64,000 nt of DNA, taken from NCBI GenBank assembly GCA_029531795.1, contig JAPEIS010000018.1, positions 62,001-126,000 on the forward strand. The letters run 5' to 3'. This stretch comes from Sclerotinia nivalis (taxonomy: Eukaryota > Ascomycota > Leotiomycetes > Helotiales > Sclerotiniaceae). The notes under the pieces are model-generated. The model made no database searches and was not told the DNA's origin. It saw only the letters and a list, made by a program, of their open reading frames with translations. The position numbers were made by a program, and so were the translations under genes. This document shows, piece by piece, positions 1 to 10,421 of this stretch (position 1 is its first letter; every line of letters begins with the position of its first letter).

Positions 1-1648
1 GTGGACTGGAGTTTGTGATTTCAACGAGGTTGTTGGTATGTAGGTAATGTCGAATGTCACAGTCGCGCGCTATATGGTATAACGTGATGGCAATGGTGTA
101 GTATAGTACCGTTGGATTGAATGTTTATGAAATTTCCTCTTGCCTGAATGATTGGTGGAGTGAGGATATTAATCCTACAGTCATAGTGATGATAATATCG
201 ATATGTCTCGGCGGTATTTCCTCGGGCGCTTTTTCTTTTCCACTTATGAGTTATGAATGCGTAGTCCGTATGTCGCGTGCTAACTAACAGAAAACTTGAA
301 AAGTTGAAAGAGAAAGCTCTCGAAAACGTAAAGTGGGGAAGCGTCAAGAAAGACCTGCAAGCGCCAAAAGTTTCCGTTGCATTAGAAGTATGCATGCTCC
401 GTAGTCGTACATATATATACTGGAGGTGGATCTTTTTACAAATGAAATTTCGCATGGAAGATCTAGATCTGAAAAGTTTGATTTATGGAGTATGAATGCG
501 GCCCATGCTATGGATGCAGCTGAAGGATGGGGGTAAGAAAATCCCAACCCGGCCGGGTGAAGGAAGTTGCTTCCGGCGAAGGCACTAGAGGGGAGGTGGT
601 GGGTGGGGTGAGGTGGGGTGATTGTGGGAATTTTTAAGTTTTTGAGCTTTTATGTTCCTTTTGTAATACGGAGTCGGAGTACGGAGTAGTTGGAAGTTTG
701 TATCGAGTATAAAGTTTGGGAGTTTGGGTATTTGGGAAAGGATGTAAGCGAGGGGGTTCATCCGAAATCCAAAATCTGGATGGAATTGGGTTTTGTGTTT
801 GGGTAACTTGTTGCGGTTAGATGGGTTTGGTACCTGCGTGTATGGGTTTGGTTTGTTGTGAGGTTGTGAATTTGAGGATTTGATAGGTGTGATGAATGAA
901 TGGGATGAATGAATAGGATGAGGTATAAAAGAGATTCTTATTTCTGTGCAGATGTAGAAGTGGTATGTATATCTAAATTGTTTTATGCAAGATCTTGATA
1001 ACTCCGAGCTTGAAATTGGAATTCCATGCAATTTATTTTAAGATCTTACAAACGTATTGGGACGAATATGGTAGGATATTGGGTAGAAGAGCTTGTCTGT
1101 GTTTGAATGCCATGGCTCAGAATACTAGTGTATTTCCACGTTTTTGATAACATTTGGTCGTTATGTAGGTAGGTAAGATTACTGTTCTCGCGGTACCATT
1201 TCTATGGGATTTAGACGCGAAGATAGATGTGATTTTATGATACATCTGGAGGCGTTGAAGGTATGAGACGAATTGGGAATAAGTTTTTTAATGCATTTGA
1301 GCTTGAGTATAGGCCTCTGTTCAATAATCAATTATCTTATTTCATTGCGTAGAACTATATACTATACTCGAGCATTTAATATTTGTATGTCGTTGCTTCA
1401 TTCTATTTTTGTATATTCCACATGCCTTAGAGTATACATCACCAGGGGCCTGTATACAATATAAGATCTCCGCCAGAAATCATCTCATATTTGCTGTATT
1501 TCTTCTGCTTTCAAGTCGTGTACAGTGTGCGAATGCAATACGACATAGGATTTTCAGATGGACGGACTAGAATGGCTATGTGTATCATGTGAGCTAGCGC
1601 GGGGCACGTTCTCTTCTTCAGCTAACCAACTCACTTCTTATCTCATGC
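1..1648. other. Unique intergenic sequence, no supported gene
   Basis: Open frames here are under 150 codons, have no recognisable domain, and several are low-complexity Ser/His/Pro/Asn translations of GT-rich DNA (about 580-900). The stretch at about 890-925 is a GATGAATGAATGG-type simple repeat. The base composition is normal and unlike the AT-rich tracts further right, so I read this as host intergenic DNA, possibly a long UTR or promoter of a gene outside the window. Confidence 0.5.
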
Positions 1649-1740
1649 TCAGACCCTTCAGTGATTACGTACGTATAAAATCTATAAACCGACCAATAAG
1701 AGGCATGTGGGGTAGCCCGTACGATCACCGAAGGGTCTGA
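1649..1740. repeat. Short unit with 23-25 bp terminal inverted repeats
   Basis: The left arm begins TCAGACCCTTCAGTGAT and the right arm, read on the other strand, begins TCAGACCCTTCGGTGATCG. The arms differ by one substitution and a 2-bp indel and enclose about 44 bp. The size and structure resemble a tiny MITE, but I see no clear target-site duplication and no second copy in the window. It could equally be a long hairpin in a transcript. Confidence 0.6.
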
Positions 1741-1827
1741 AACTATTTGATCGTAACTTTGATATAAAAAGTAATAATTTGACTTTTTCATGATCATCAT
1801 TTATTTCATTAAAATTCATATAATAAT

Positions 1828-2113
1828 TGTTAAGATCACATAGGCAAAGAATCAATTAGTCGTAAAACCGTAGCCCAAACTTTTCATTACCCTTTCTAAT
1901 CATGAATAAACTATTACTTTTAAGTTCAATTAATAAAGAGATATCAGAACGCCTATAGTTTGCTACCATTCCTGTCCTTTCATAAACAATACAAAGAAGC
2001 TTGTTTACTAAACATTCCAAACTGATCGATGACGTTCCTACGCTGATGATTCGAAATGAGAACGCCTCCGTTTAGGTTTCTTGTTTTGACGAAACTGTTG
2101 TGTGATCGTAACA
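1828..2113 (-). repeat. Element A LTR (3' LTR in element orientation)
   Basis: It is 286 bp with TG...CA ends and is nearly identical to 8967-9252 and to the solo copy at 42324-42608. It is preceded by the ATAAT duplication at 1823-1827. Confidence 0.95.
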
Positions 2114-2116
2114 GAG

Positions 2117-2126
2117 CCTTCCCTTC
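2117..2126 (-). promoter_or_regulatory. Candidate polypurine tract of element A
   Basis: Read on the minus strand this is GAAGGGAAGG, three bases upstream of the 3' LTR. That is where a plus-strand primer is expected in an LTR element. If it is the true tract, the cargo gene lies between the end of pol and the polypurine tract, inside the reverse-transcribed unit. Confidence 0.5.
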
Positions 2127-2304
2127 AAGGCTTCGCTCCTGAGAAGCCTATTGGTTCTGAAGTCGTTTGCTGTTCTTAAATCATTTGCCAGATGCGAGAT
2201 GCCGTTGGGCAACAATATGAATGTAGCGTTTGGTCCTTTGTGTAACAAATAAATACAAACAAAACATAAACAATAACAACGCGTAGTCCGCTCTACCAGA
2301 GCAT

Positions 2305-2310
2305 TATAAA
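2305..2310 (+). promoter_or_regulatory. TATA box of the cargo gene
   Basis: TATAAA lies 83 bp upstream of the ATG at 2393, followed by a pyrimidine-rich leader with CTTCA/CAATT repeats typical of fungal core promoters. It suggests the cargo gene has its own promoter, directed away from the adjacent LTR. Confidence 0.5.
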
Positions 2311-2392
2311 CTTTTCAATTCTTCATTTCAATTTCCTGCAATTCTCTTGTTGATATTGCGATAATACTATCAAATTCCTGAATACCTTCAAT

Positions 2393-3576
2393 ATGTCTCA
2401 TCAAGCCCCCGAATTAGCAACGCGATCTGCTCGCTTACCTCCACAACTCATACAATCAATTTGTCTCCGCTACGCTAAGCGCATAGCCAATTACGATAGC
2501 AGAAAAGTTCTATCAGATGGGGAGGTAATCAGTGAGGAATGTTTCTTCCCCAAAGGAGTCGATTTATCATGTGCCGAATGTATCCGAAAGAAGAAAACTT
2601 GTGATGTATCACCAGAAATATTTTATTCTGCCATAAATCGAATGTTGCGGCTATGTTGCGAATGGGAAGCGGCTCCAGCAGGTTCTCCAGAAGAAGCGGC
2701 AGTTCGAAGAAGTTTAAATAGTTGTCAGTTTAATTTTACTCGAAGAGTGAAAGCTTTTTTTTGTAAATAAAAGAAGCATGGTTTAAAGCGAGAACCTCGG
2801 GATACGAAAGAGGCTGTATTAGTGTTGAATGTACAGGTGGAGAAAGGGGTGAAGTTGCTTGAGATCGGTGTAGATTTGTTTCGATATTTCGTCGGTATAT
2901 CTATAATGTTTATAAATGCTTTTGACTAATTTTCCACTAGCTAGAGCAAAATTCTGTGGATAAATTGGCAAGTGAGGCCAAATTGGAGGATACCTTTAGT
3001 GAGGAGGATAGTTCTGATGCTGTCCCTGCTCGATCCAAATCGTCGAAATCCTTTTGTGTTTCGGCAAAACGAGCAAGCCGCAAAAGTGCCAAAGGCAAAA
3101 CAAAAGATACGCGGAATACTGGTGATCATGTAGTGAAAGAGGAATGGACAGTTTTACCTTCTATTTTTAAAATAAAGAAGATTGGAGAAGTTCGCAAATT
3201 GGTTCCCGCAAAAAGAAAGATATCGGAATTTGTTGAACCTCTTGATGATGATGATGAGGACATTGAACCGATTGGTGGCGGAAAACCTTTGGCTTCTAAA
3301 AAGTCCAAGAAGGAGAAGACTAAAACTTCTATTGTGGTCAATATACCTTCTTTGCCTTCAAAAAGCTTTGGTATATTGAATACTATTCTGGAACCAAGTA
3401 TAGTATTGTCGGCGAAGTGTCAAGAAGCATTTGTTCCCTTGACGAAATCAAATGTGCCAATAATGAGCAAGGAAGCAATTGGGGATGGGGGTTTGTTGAA
3501 TTTTTCTAGTTTTGATACTATGAGTAATATCCCAGGTGAATATGATTTATATGAAAAGGCTCTTATTTCCAAATAA
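2393..3576 (+). pseudogene. Unrecognised cargo gene of element A, one intron, one in-frame stop
   Basis: I do not recognise this protein. The first exon opens at ATG 2393 with A at -3 and reads 125 codons to a TAA at 2768-2770. The same frame then continues open for 41 codons to a donor G|GTATAT at 2894/2895. A 50-nt intron (2895-2944) with a TGACTAAT branch site ends at CTAG, and the second exon joins in phase and runs to TAA 3574-3576. Without the internal TAA the product would be about 377 residues. Residues 50-70 contain Cys50, Cys60, Cys63 and Cys70 followed by KKK-rich sequence, similar to half of a zinc cluster. The C-terminal half is Lys/Ser/Asp/Glu-rich (KKSKKEKTK, DDDDED), suggesting a nuclear or nucleic-acid-binding protein. 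The stop could be a CAA to TAA transition. It lies inside element A, antisense to pol, so its intron would not be removed from the element's genomic RNA. Alternatives are stop readthrough, sequencing error, or a short 125-residue product. Confidence 0.6.
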
Positions 3577-3606
3577 TGAATATAATAAATCTTTATTGAT
3601 CAATGA

Positions 3607-3849
3607 CTAATCGTTAACGAACCTATCGGATCAAGATTTCGAGCTATAGACAGCTCTCTTTCTGGTATACAGATATCACAGGTTATACATCGTAATCCTG
3701 TCGTTGAGGAGTATATCAGATATATGTTTCATTAATCGACTGAGCCAGATACTGATGAAAATTCTGATAATATTGGGGAGGATAGCCTGTTGAAGATAGA
3801 GGTAAGGGAGCGGAGGAAGTGTGAACGCTATATGGTAAAGGAAAATTAA
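3607..3849 (+). other. Open stretch downstream of the cargo gene, possible extra exon
   Basis: 81 codons in the cargo frame contain only one internal stop (TAA 3733-3735) and read acidic sequence such as STEPDTDENSDN. A possible splice from donor G|GTGAAT (3536) to acceptor CTATAG (3649), with a GACTAAT sequence between, would join in phase. This is a weak prediction. The simpler view is that the gene stops at 3576 and this is 3' sequence tail-to-tail with pol, which ends at 3957. Confidence 0.25.
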
Positions 3850-3956
3850 TGTATTAGAAAGGTTTTCAAAATAATAGGTAAAGTGAGTGAGCGTTTTTTT
3901 TTAAAATATCGATATTCCAATAGAACTAATATGATTTTCGATGTGTTTCAATCGTA

Positions 3957-6900
3957 TTACTTCTTAGTTCTTTGCCTTCGTTGTATCGGTGATGCCTTTT
4001 CCTTTTCATAGTTTTCCAATTGTCTTTTGATATACGTTAAATTTCGTGAAGCTTCCCAAGTATCTTCCGCTGATTGATAGCCTTTCCATTGTACTAAATA
4101 TTGCATTCCTCGTCCTTTTTTCCTATATGCTAATATTTTTTCAACTTCATATTCCGTATATCCATCAATTTCTTTAGAAGGCGGAGGATTAGCGATACTA
4201 TCACGTTGATGCTATGATTCTAGTAAAGAAACATAGAAGATGTTGTGTATTTTGTATGATAATGGAAGTGCTAGTTCATATGCTTATCCACTGCTCATAA
4301 TATTAGTGATAGTAAAGGGGCCTATAAAGCGATCGGAAAATTTCTTTTTGGGTCGTAATTGTTTAATATTTTTGGTACTGAGTATAACTTTATCGCCGAT
4401 ATGAAATCGCTGGGGTAGATCCTTTTTATTATTCTCTGATCTCCTTTTTGTAGACTTTTCCCAAATCTCTACTAATTTTGCCCTTTCTTGATTCAACGAT
4501 TCAATACATTCTTTTGCAGCGGATGCCTTCCCTTCGGTATCGGCGTCCTTGCCGATGTAGTTGAAAGTAGATAGATATCCATACATTGCTTTGAAAAATG
4601 CTTCTCCAATTGTACTATGCTATGTTACATTATATATGAATTCTGCCAGGGATAATAGCGCAGCCCAATCATTCTGTCTCCAATTTGCATAACAAGTAAT
4701 ATAATGAATTAGATTTTGATTTTGACGTTTTGTTTGACCATCGGTTTGTGGATGAAATGCAATGGATAATTTGCAGCGAATTCTTAAATAAAACATTAAA
4801 CTGCTCCAAAATTTACTTGCAAATTGTAGTCCTCTATCAAATATTATCCCTTCCGGCGCACCGAAGTCTTTAAAAACATGTCGAAATAGAATTTCTGCTA
4901 GTTCTGGTAAAGTTATTGTTTTATTAACTGGAATATATCAAGCGAGTTTCGTATATCTATCGACAACTACAAGTACAGCATCGTATACATGTTTATCTAC
5001 TTTAGAAAGGAATAAATCTGTAACAAAATCCATTGTTATTTTTTTCCAAGGACCTGAAGGAAATGATAGGGTTTGTAACTCGCTATAAGATCGATACCGT
5101 TTCACAACTATCCGTTGACAGATAGCATATATTCGTATATACCTTTTTACATCTTTCATCATACTATACTAGAAATACTTGTTTTTCAAGATTTCCCATA
5201 TTTTCTTAATACCCCAATGACCCCTCATAGAATCATCATAATAGACCTATAAGATTTCTACTTTCACAGCATTATCTAGCAGTACAAAGGCACGCCTATT
5301 ATACTTGAGCAAACCATCGGCGTCGACTTACCAAAATGCAGCGTCTCTAGCGGAACCACTTTTAAACTTCAGATACTCTTTATTCTTTGTAAAATCGTCA
5401 TTCTCCTAAAACCGCAACAAAGTATTTCTCATTGGCTCAAATATAGATTCGAATACTATTTCGTCAACTGTCAATACACAAGCCAACCGATATAATAGCA
5501 ACTGTTTGCAATCAATCATCACTAGTGACCTTTCTGAATTACAAAAGGGCAAGCTATATTTATCCCTTTGAAAAAGGCCTATTGTATTTCTCAGGGATTC
5601 TATTTCCATTATAGACAAATAAAAAAGTGCAGCAATAACTACGGTGTTCCTTAATTTATTTTGTAATATAGACAGCATTTCATTGATTCCATTTACATCT
5701 TCGGCATAATCGGGTCTTCTTGATGGACCATCAGCGGGGTTCAATTTTCCGGATCTATATATGATTATGAAATCATAAACCGCTAAAACTTCAGCCCATC
5801 GTACTTGTCGTCCATTAAGTTGCTTTGTTTTCATGAAATATTGAAGACTATTATGATCCGTTTTGACTACAATTGTATACTGACTATTTGCGATATAATG
5901 CCGTCATTGAACAAAAGCTGTATAAATAGCTAAAAGTTCTTGATCATGTATAAAATACCTTTGCTCAACTGAAATGAGTTTTCTTGAATAAAAGACAACG
6001 GGATGCCATCGGGAAACAGTAGGATCATTTAGATCGTCAAAAAATAATTGAGAAAGTATATATCCTAAAGCAAATCCAGAAGCATCTGTTTCGAATAAGA
6101 TTCGGAAGGCTGATTCAAAATGTCTGAGTATTGATATAATAGTAAATGCCTTCTTTAGATTATCAAAGGCTTCCTGAGCCTCCTTAATCCATTTAAATTC
6201 TAATACAGCTTTTCCTTTTTTGATGCCTTTTAATAAATCGGTTAAACTATAAGTTATTCGTAAATATCCGGCGATAAATCGACGATAGAAGTTTGCAAAG
6301 CCTAAGAAAACTTGGACATCACAAAGCGATTTTGGTTCAGGCCACTTTGTAATTGTCTGAATTCGGCTTGGTTCCATAGTGACGCCTTTTCCTGATACAA
6401 TAAAGCCTAAGAATTCGACTTCATATATATAAAATACACATTTCTTCAATTTCGTATAAAATTTATATTCAATCAATTTAGCGAGAACTTTGCGAACGTC
6501 AACAATATATATTTCCTTATCTTTAGAATAAATAAGAATATCGTCTAAATATATAACACAAATGTTATCTGTAAAACCAATGAGTGCTTGATTAATATAA
6601 GTTTGAAAAGTTGCAGGAGCATTCGTCAAACCAAAAGGCATGATTAGATACTCAAATTGATCATATCGAGTGTGGAAAGCCGTCTTTCATTCATCGCTTT
6701 CTTGTATATGTATTCGATGGTAAACATCTTTCAAATCGAGTTTTGTGAAAAAGACCCCTTGTTTTAAACGATCCAAAGATTCGCTAATTAAAGGTAAAGG
6801 TATACAATCCTTTTTCGTAATTTTATTAAGGCCACAATAATCAACACATAATCGATAACCACCATCTTTCTTTAATACAAACATAATTGGCGCACCAGCA

Positions 6901-7742
6901 AAACTAATCGAACAACGGATCCAACCTTTCTTTTGATATTCGTCAAGGTATTGTCGTAGAACAGTTAATTCTTGTTCTGATAAAGCGTATATTGATCCCC
7001 AAGGTGGAGTAGTTCCAGATTCGAGATCAATGCAATATTTCATTGAATAATGATCGGGAAGCAAGCTATTCTCATCTTCAGAAAAAGCCTGTTTATATTC
7101 TTTGTATTCGGAAAATATTTTTAAAGGTGCTAATGTTAAGATTTTTCGGTTTTTGAATGAAAATCGCATAATAGAATTGGTTTCAGGTAGAAGTACACAA
7201 ATTGTAGCTCCAGCTTTCATATTTCGATATAATTCTTTTGCTGTTATCATTTCCATATCATGCAATGCAGAACGAAAGCGGAGAGTAGTTGATTTCCAAT
7301 TAATATCTGGATTCACAATTTGAAGCCATGGCAGTCCTAAAATAGCATCGATTTCGGGTAGATCCAAAGTAGCGGTAGTAAATCGATAAATGTGAGTTCT
7401 TTTTTCTTTGGAATCGTCTAATACTTCGACAATAAATTGATGATCATCATATAAGGGTATACTCATCCCACTAACAGATACTAATAGAGTGTCTTTTCCA
7501 GGATTAGGAATCCAGTCCTATTCAATACACTTGCTTTGTTGAATAATATTAGCTTGCGCACCAAAATCGATAAGACAGCGAAGTTTTGTCGGAATATTAT
7601 TAACTTGAAAAGTTGCTTCAATAACTAAGATAGTACATCCCTCTTGTTGAAGACCCAGAATCATCAGAACGATTAAAATTACTATTAGGTCTGATCGTTT
7701 CCCTGATTCTTTTCCTCTTGGGAATGTATAGAACAAACGCAA
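3957..7742 (-). pseudogene. Element A pol polyprotein (PR-RT-RH-IN-chromodomain), nonsense-riddled
   Basis: The whole 3.8-kb pol reads in one frame with no frameshift; only stop codons interrupt it. In order: protease with IDFGAQANII (7518-7742; the usual D-S/T-G-A is changed to DFGA); RT with FVLKKDGGYRLCVDY, FTKLDLKDVYHRI, MPFGLTNAPATFQ and the catalytic YLDD (5904-7466); RNase H with ETDASGFALGYILSQ and a DGPSRRPD end (5406-6200); integrase core with PWKKITMDFVTDLF (about 5050) and its C-terminal domain FSDRFIGPFTI (4284-4586). A chromodomain, EVEKILAYRK...YLVQWKGY...DTWEASRNL, sits at 3957-4180 just before the stop. At least two stops (6687-6689 and 5904-5906) replace a conserved Trp (TGG to TGA), as expected from RIP. 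Chromodomains in this family direct integration to heterochromatin. Confidence 0.93.
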
Positions 7743-7765
7743 GATTGATAATCTCCTTTACACCA

Positions 7766-8893
7766 TCAGTATACAGGCGGATTAGTATATCCATTTGCAT
7801 AATGACTCTTTTGTTGACAACGGAAACAAATCAGGTCCCTTTATCTATAATCGTTTTTTTGGTTTTCTTTGTTGGGTTTTTCCTTTGAAGGAGATTTAGA
7901 ACGCTGTTGCGATTGTGTATTAGTCACTGATGATGTATTATTTTGCTGTTTAGATGATTCATTTTGAGAACGATTAAAGGATGAATTTGATGATATAGCT
8001 GTATTGTTTTGTCTTCGACTACAAGGCGGATCATTTGCATCTTGTAAGCAGTACATTTTATCCACATTCTCGAGACGATATGCTTGCTTAATTAAATCGT
8101 TTCGACTTTCAGGTTGTTGAATGGATTCTGAAATTCGTTTAGCAATATGGGGAAGTAAATCTGATAAAAGTCGTTCTTTACGGACACTGTCCGCTTCAGA
8201 TTCGATTTCCTCCTCCAGACTATCGAGGTGTGCTACAAAACTGTTCACATTTTGATTAGATTGTTGTTTAGCATTGATGATTTGTTGTATAGCATGTCGC
8301 TGTCGATTGCCTTTATCTAATATCGTATCGCACATGTATTCTTTGAATTCTTCCCAAAACATATTAGAATTCGTTGTAGAAGCTTTATATCGACGCCAAA
8401 CCGCAAATGGTTGTTATTGAAAGTATTGAATAACATAATCTATCTTCTTTTGATCAGTTAAGAAATAATACCCATTATCATTTCGAAACATAAGTTCAGC
8501 CTGGAAAAAGAAATCCTTTGCTTCTCCAATATTAAGACCTTTATAAGATGACAGCTTTTGAAGTTTTGAAGGTTTCCCTGGAGAAGCATGAATGGGATTA
8601 AACGTCGCCCCTATTCCTCTGGTAATCGCTGATAATAAATTAGATACCCTTTCCTATATAAAACGAACAAAAGTCTCTTCAATTTCTTATTGATTTGTTT
8701 GCTTGAAAACATCGAACTTTTCTTGTATGTTTTCAAGTCTTTGCATCAGATCTAATTCCAATTGTGTAGTGGGTTGACGATTAGGTATAGGCGTTTCGCT
8801 TTCGATCCCATTAAGGGTCCTGGAAGCATTATTTCGACTTTGAGAAGTATTTGAATTAGTCGGACGACCTGGAGTATTTCTTGTTCCAACCAT
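7766..8893 (-). pseudogene. Element A gag, nonsense-riddled
   Basis: It starts [15 protein letters not shown] at 8893, close to the 5' LTR end at 8967, and keeps one frame to 7766. Nonsense codons interrupt it, for example a TAA just before 7841. The central part ([15 protein letters not shown] through EEIESEAD) is a Retrotrans_gag-type capsid. A Ser/Asn/Gln-rich tail follows, then a CCHC zinc knuckle, CFRCQQKSHYANGY, in which the last Cys is a Tyr (codon 7787-7789, TGT to TAT). Pol lies in a different frame, so the intact element would have used a frameshift or overlap near 7690-7770 to express pol. Confidence 0.88.
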
Positions 8894-8966
8894 TGCTATC
8901 CGATGAGGTTCCGTTAAGATACCGATAATTAATTGACGAGTTGCTCTTCAGATGAATGAAAAGAAT

Positions 8967-9252
8967 TGTTAAGATCATATAGGCAAAGAATCAATTAATC
9001 GTAAAACCGTAGCCCAAACTTTTCATTACCCTTTCTAATCATGAATAAACTATTACTTTTAAGTTCAATCAATAAAGAGATATCAGAACGCCTATAGTTC
9101 GCCATCATTCCTGTCCTTTCATAAACAATACAAAGAAGCTTGTTTACTAAACATTCCAAACTGATCGATGACGTTCCTACGCTGATGATTCGAAATGAGA
9201 ACGCCTCCGTCTAGGTTTCTTGTTTTGACGAAACTGTTGCGTGATCGTAACA
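8967..9252 (-). repeat. Element A LTR (5' LTR in element orientation)
   Basis: It is 286 bp and about 97% identical to 1828-2113, with differences limited to transitions. It is followed by the ATAAT duplication at 9253-9257. Confidence 0.95.
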
Positions 9253-9257
9253 ATAAT

Positions 9258-9838
9258 TGTATCATTTTGAGGTAGATTCAATATAAAAAGACGAATTTTC
9301 TGATCATTTTCATATATATTATATTATTATAATATTATTTAATCAAGAATATATACATATCGTTGAACAATAAAAATTATATTTTCAAAAAGTAACATTT
9401 CGTGATAACGATTATCCTTCTCTTTATTATCCTATTGTTATCTATTGATCTATTTAACAAAATATATTTTAAAGATTCTTTCAATTCAAAGAATTTTATA
9501 GTATTATTTAATTTCTTATTGATATTCTTTAATCTAAACGAATATAAGGTGAAATAAATGAAAAACAATTTAAAGTATTTTGGTCCCTTCGGAAGGGATC
9601 AAAGAACAAAATAAAGAATGGCCTAAGGCATTAATACAGGATCGTCACAATAATAATACGAAAATTTAAAAGGATTGAAACGAAATAATCGAAATTCCAT
9701 CAAAAATGATACAATTCAATAGAAATTCATTACCTAATAATACTTCACTAAAGATAAATTAAAGTAGATTGTAATACAATCTAGAGAATGATCTCCGAAT
9801 CAGATTTCCGTAACAAAAACGTATTCAAAATATATCTG
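9258..9838. other. AT-rich decayed sequence with a family D LTR fragment
   Basis: There is no gene. From about 9535 to 9649 the minus strand matches the start of the element D LTR: TGTGACGATCCTGTATTAAT, the GATCCCTTCCGAAGGGA hairpin, and the CACC..ATTCG segment. About 23 extra bases sit beside the hairpin. The rest is too AT-rich to assign. Confidence 0.6.
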
Positions 9839-10416
9839 TATCACGAGATAGTACGATCACGGAGCACGTTGAAGAGATCGGAGAGAAGATGATTATAGTG
9901 AAGTATGTAGAGTTAAATGTGTATTGAATGAGAATTATATTGAATGACCTGCCCTCGATCTTAAGGATCGTGGGTGGTATATATAGACTTAATGGAAGCT
10001 ATCTAGCCGACGAGAAGCATCAATTAGGCTAGGCTTCGATCTGTATGATATCAGGAGAGGCTTGACGATCGTAAGGATCGGTAAGATCTAGAAGGGCCTG
10101 ATTATCACGGAGGCAGTAGACAGGATAACAGAAATCACTTTTATTGATAAGACGTAGCTCGAAGAGCTACGTTTCTATAGAAGGAACGGTTCCTTAAACA
10201 CATTTATGTGTAGCGCTAGCCCCGACCGGGGCTAGCCTACACTTATCCGAGGTCCGACTCCTACGGGTCGGAACCCGAGCGGTCTCCGTATACCATATAC
10301 GGGGACCCCGTGACACTGATAACTAATGTGAAATGAAGGGTATAATGATCGTGGAGTATGGGGTGATCGTAGATCACCAGTTATGTGAATCAGGTATCAT
10401 GTGATTATCCGTGACA
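9839..10416 (-). mobile_element. Solo LTR B1, containing solo LTR C1
   Basis: On the minus strand it starts TGTCACGGATAATC and ends CTCGTGATA. Both sides carry the duplication ATCTG (9834-9838 and 10417-10421). Removing the nested C1 copy and its duplication leaves 360 bp, the same length as copy B2 at 57877-58236. No internal coding region is present, so it is a solo LTR left by LTR-LTR recombination. Confidence 0.9.
10103..10315 (-). mobile_element. Solo LTR C1 (213 bp) inside B1
   Basis: It is flanked by CTGAT on both sides (10098-10102 and 10316-10320). The uninterrupted target is visible in B2 as CTGATAACTAAT on the other strand. The LTR ends are TGTCACGG...CCGTGATA. It is almost free of C-to-T decay and is a chain of hairpins: 9-bp stem at 10152-10172, 7-bp at 10181-10195, 6-bp at 10198-10211, a 16-bp stem with one bulge at 10208-10242, an imperfect 8-bp at 10253-10272, 7-bp at 10286-10302 and GGGGACCCC at 10301-10309. 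About three substitutions separate it from C2 (32553). Confidence 0.93.
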
Positions 10417-10421
10417 ATCTG

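Larger units (their letters stand above)
1828..9252 (-). mobile_element. Element A: complete Ty3/gypsy chromovirus with an antisense cargo gene
   Basis: Two 286-bp LTRs beginning TGTTAAGATCA and ending GATCGTAACA (plus strand) bound a 7,425-bp unit. The 5 bp before the left LTR (1823-1827) and after the right LTR (9253-9257) are both ATAAT, so the whole interval went in as one insertion. Read on the minus strand the order is LTR, gag, protease, reverse transcriptase, RNase H, integrase, chromodomain, then an unrelated gene in the opposite orientation, then LTR. The two LTRs differ at about eight positions, all C/T or G/A transitions, as expected if RIP acted on both copies. Gag and pol carry nonsense codons, so this copy cannot make its own proteins. 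It is still the least decayed large element in the window. Confidence 0.95.

Noticed and set aside
585..1031. 148-codon minus-strand frame rich in Ser, His, Pro and Asn
   Set aside because: The composition follows from GT-rich low-complexity DNA; no conserved motif.
10103..10315. Interpretation of the 213-bp C units as MITE-type DNA transposons with inverted ends
   Set aside because: The same 213-bp sequence forms the direct terminal repeats of chromovirus C at 40128-54640 in one orientation, with AAATT duplications, so they are LTRs.
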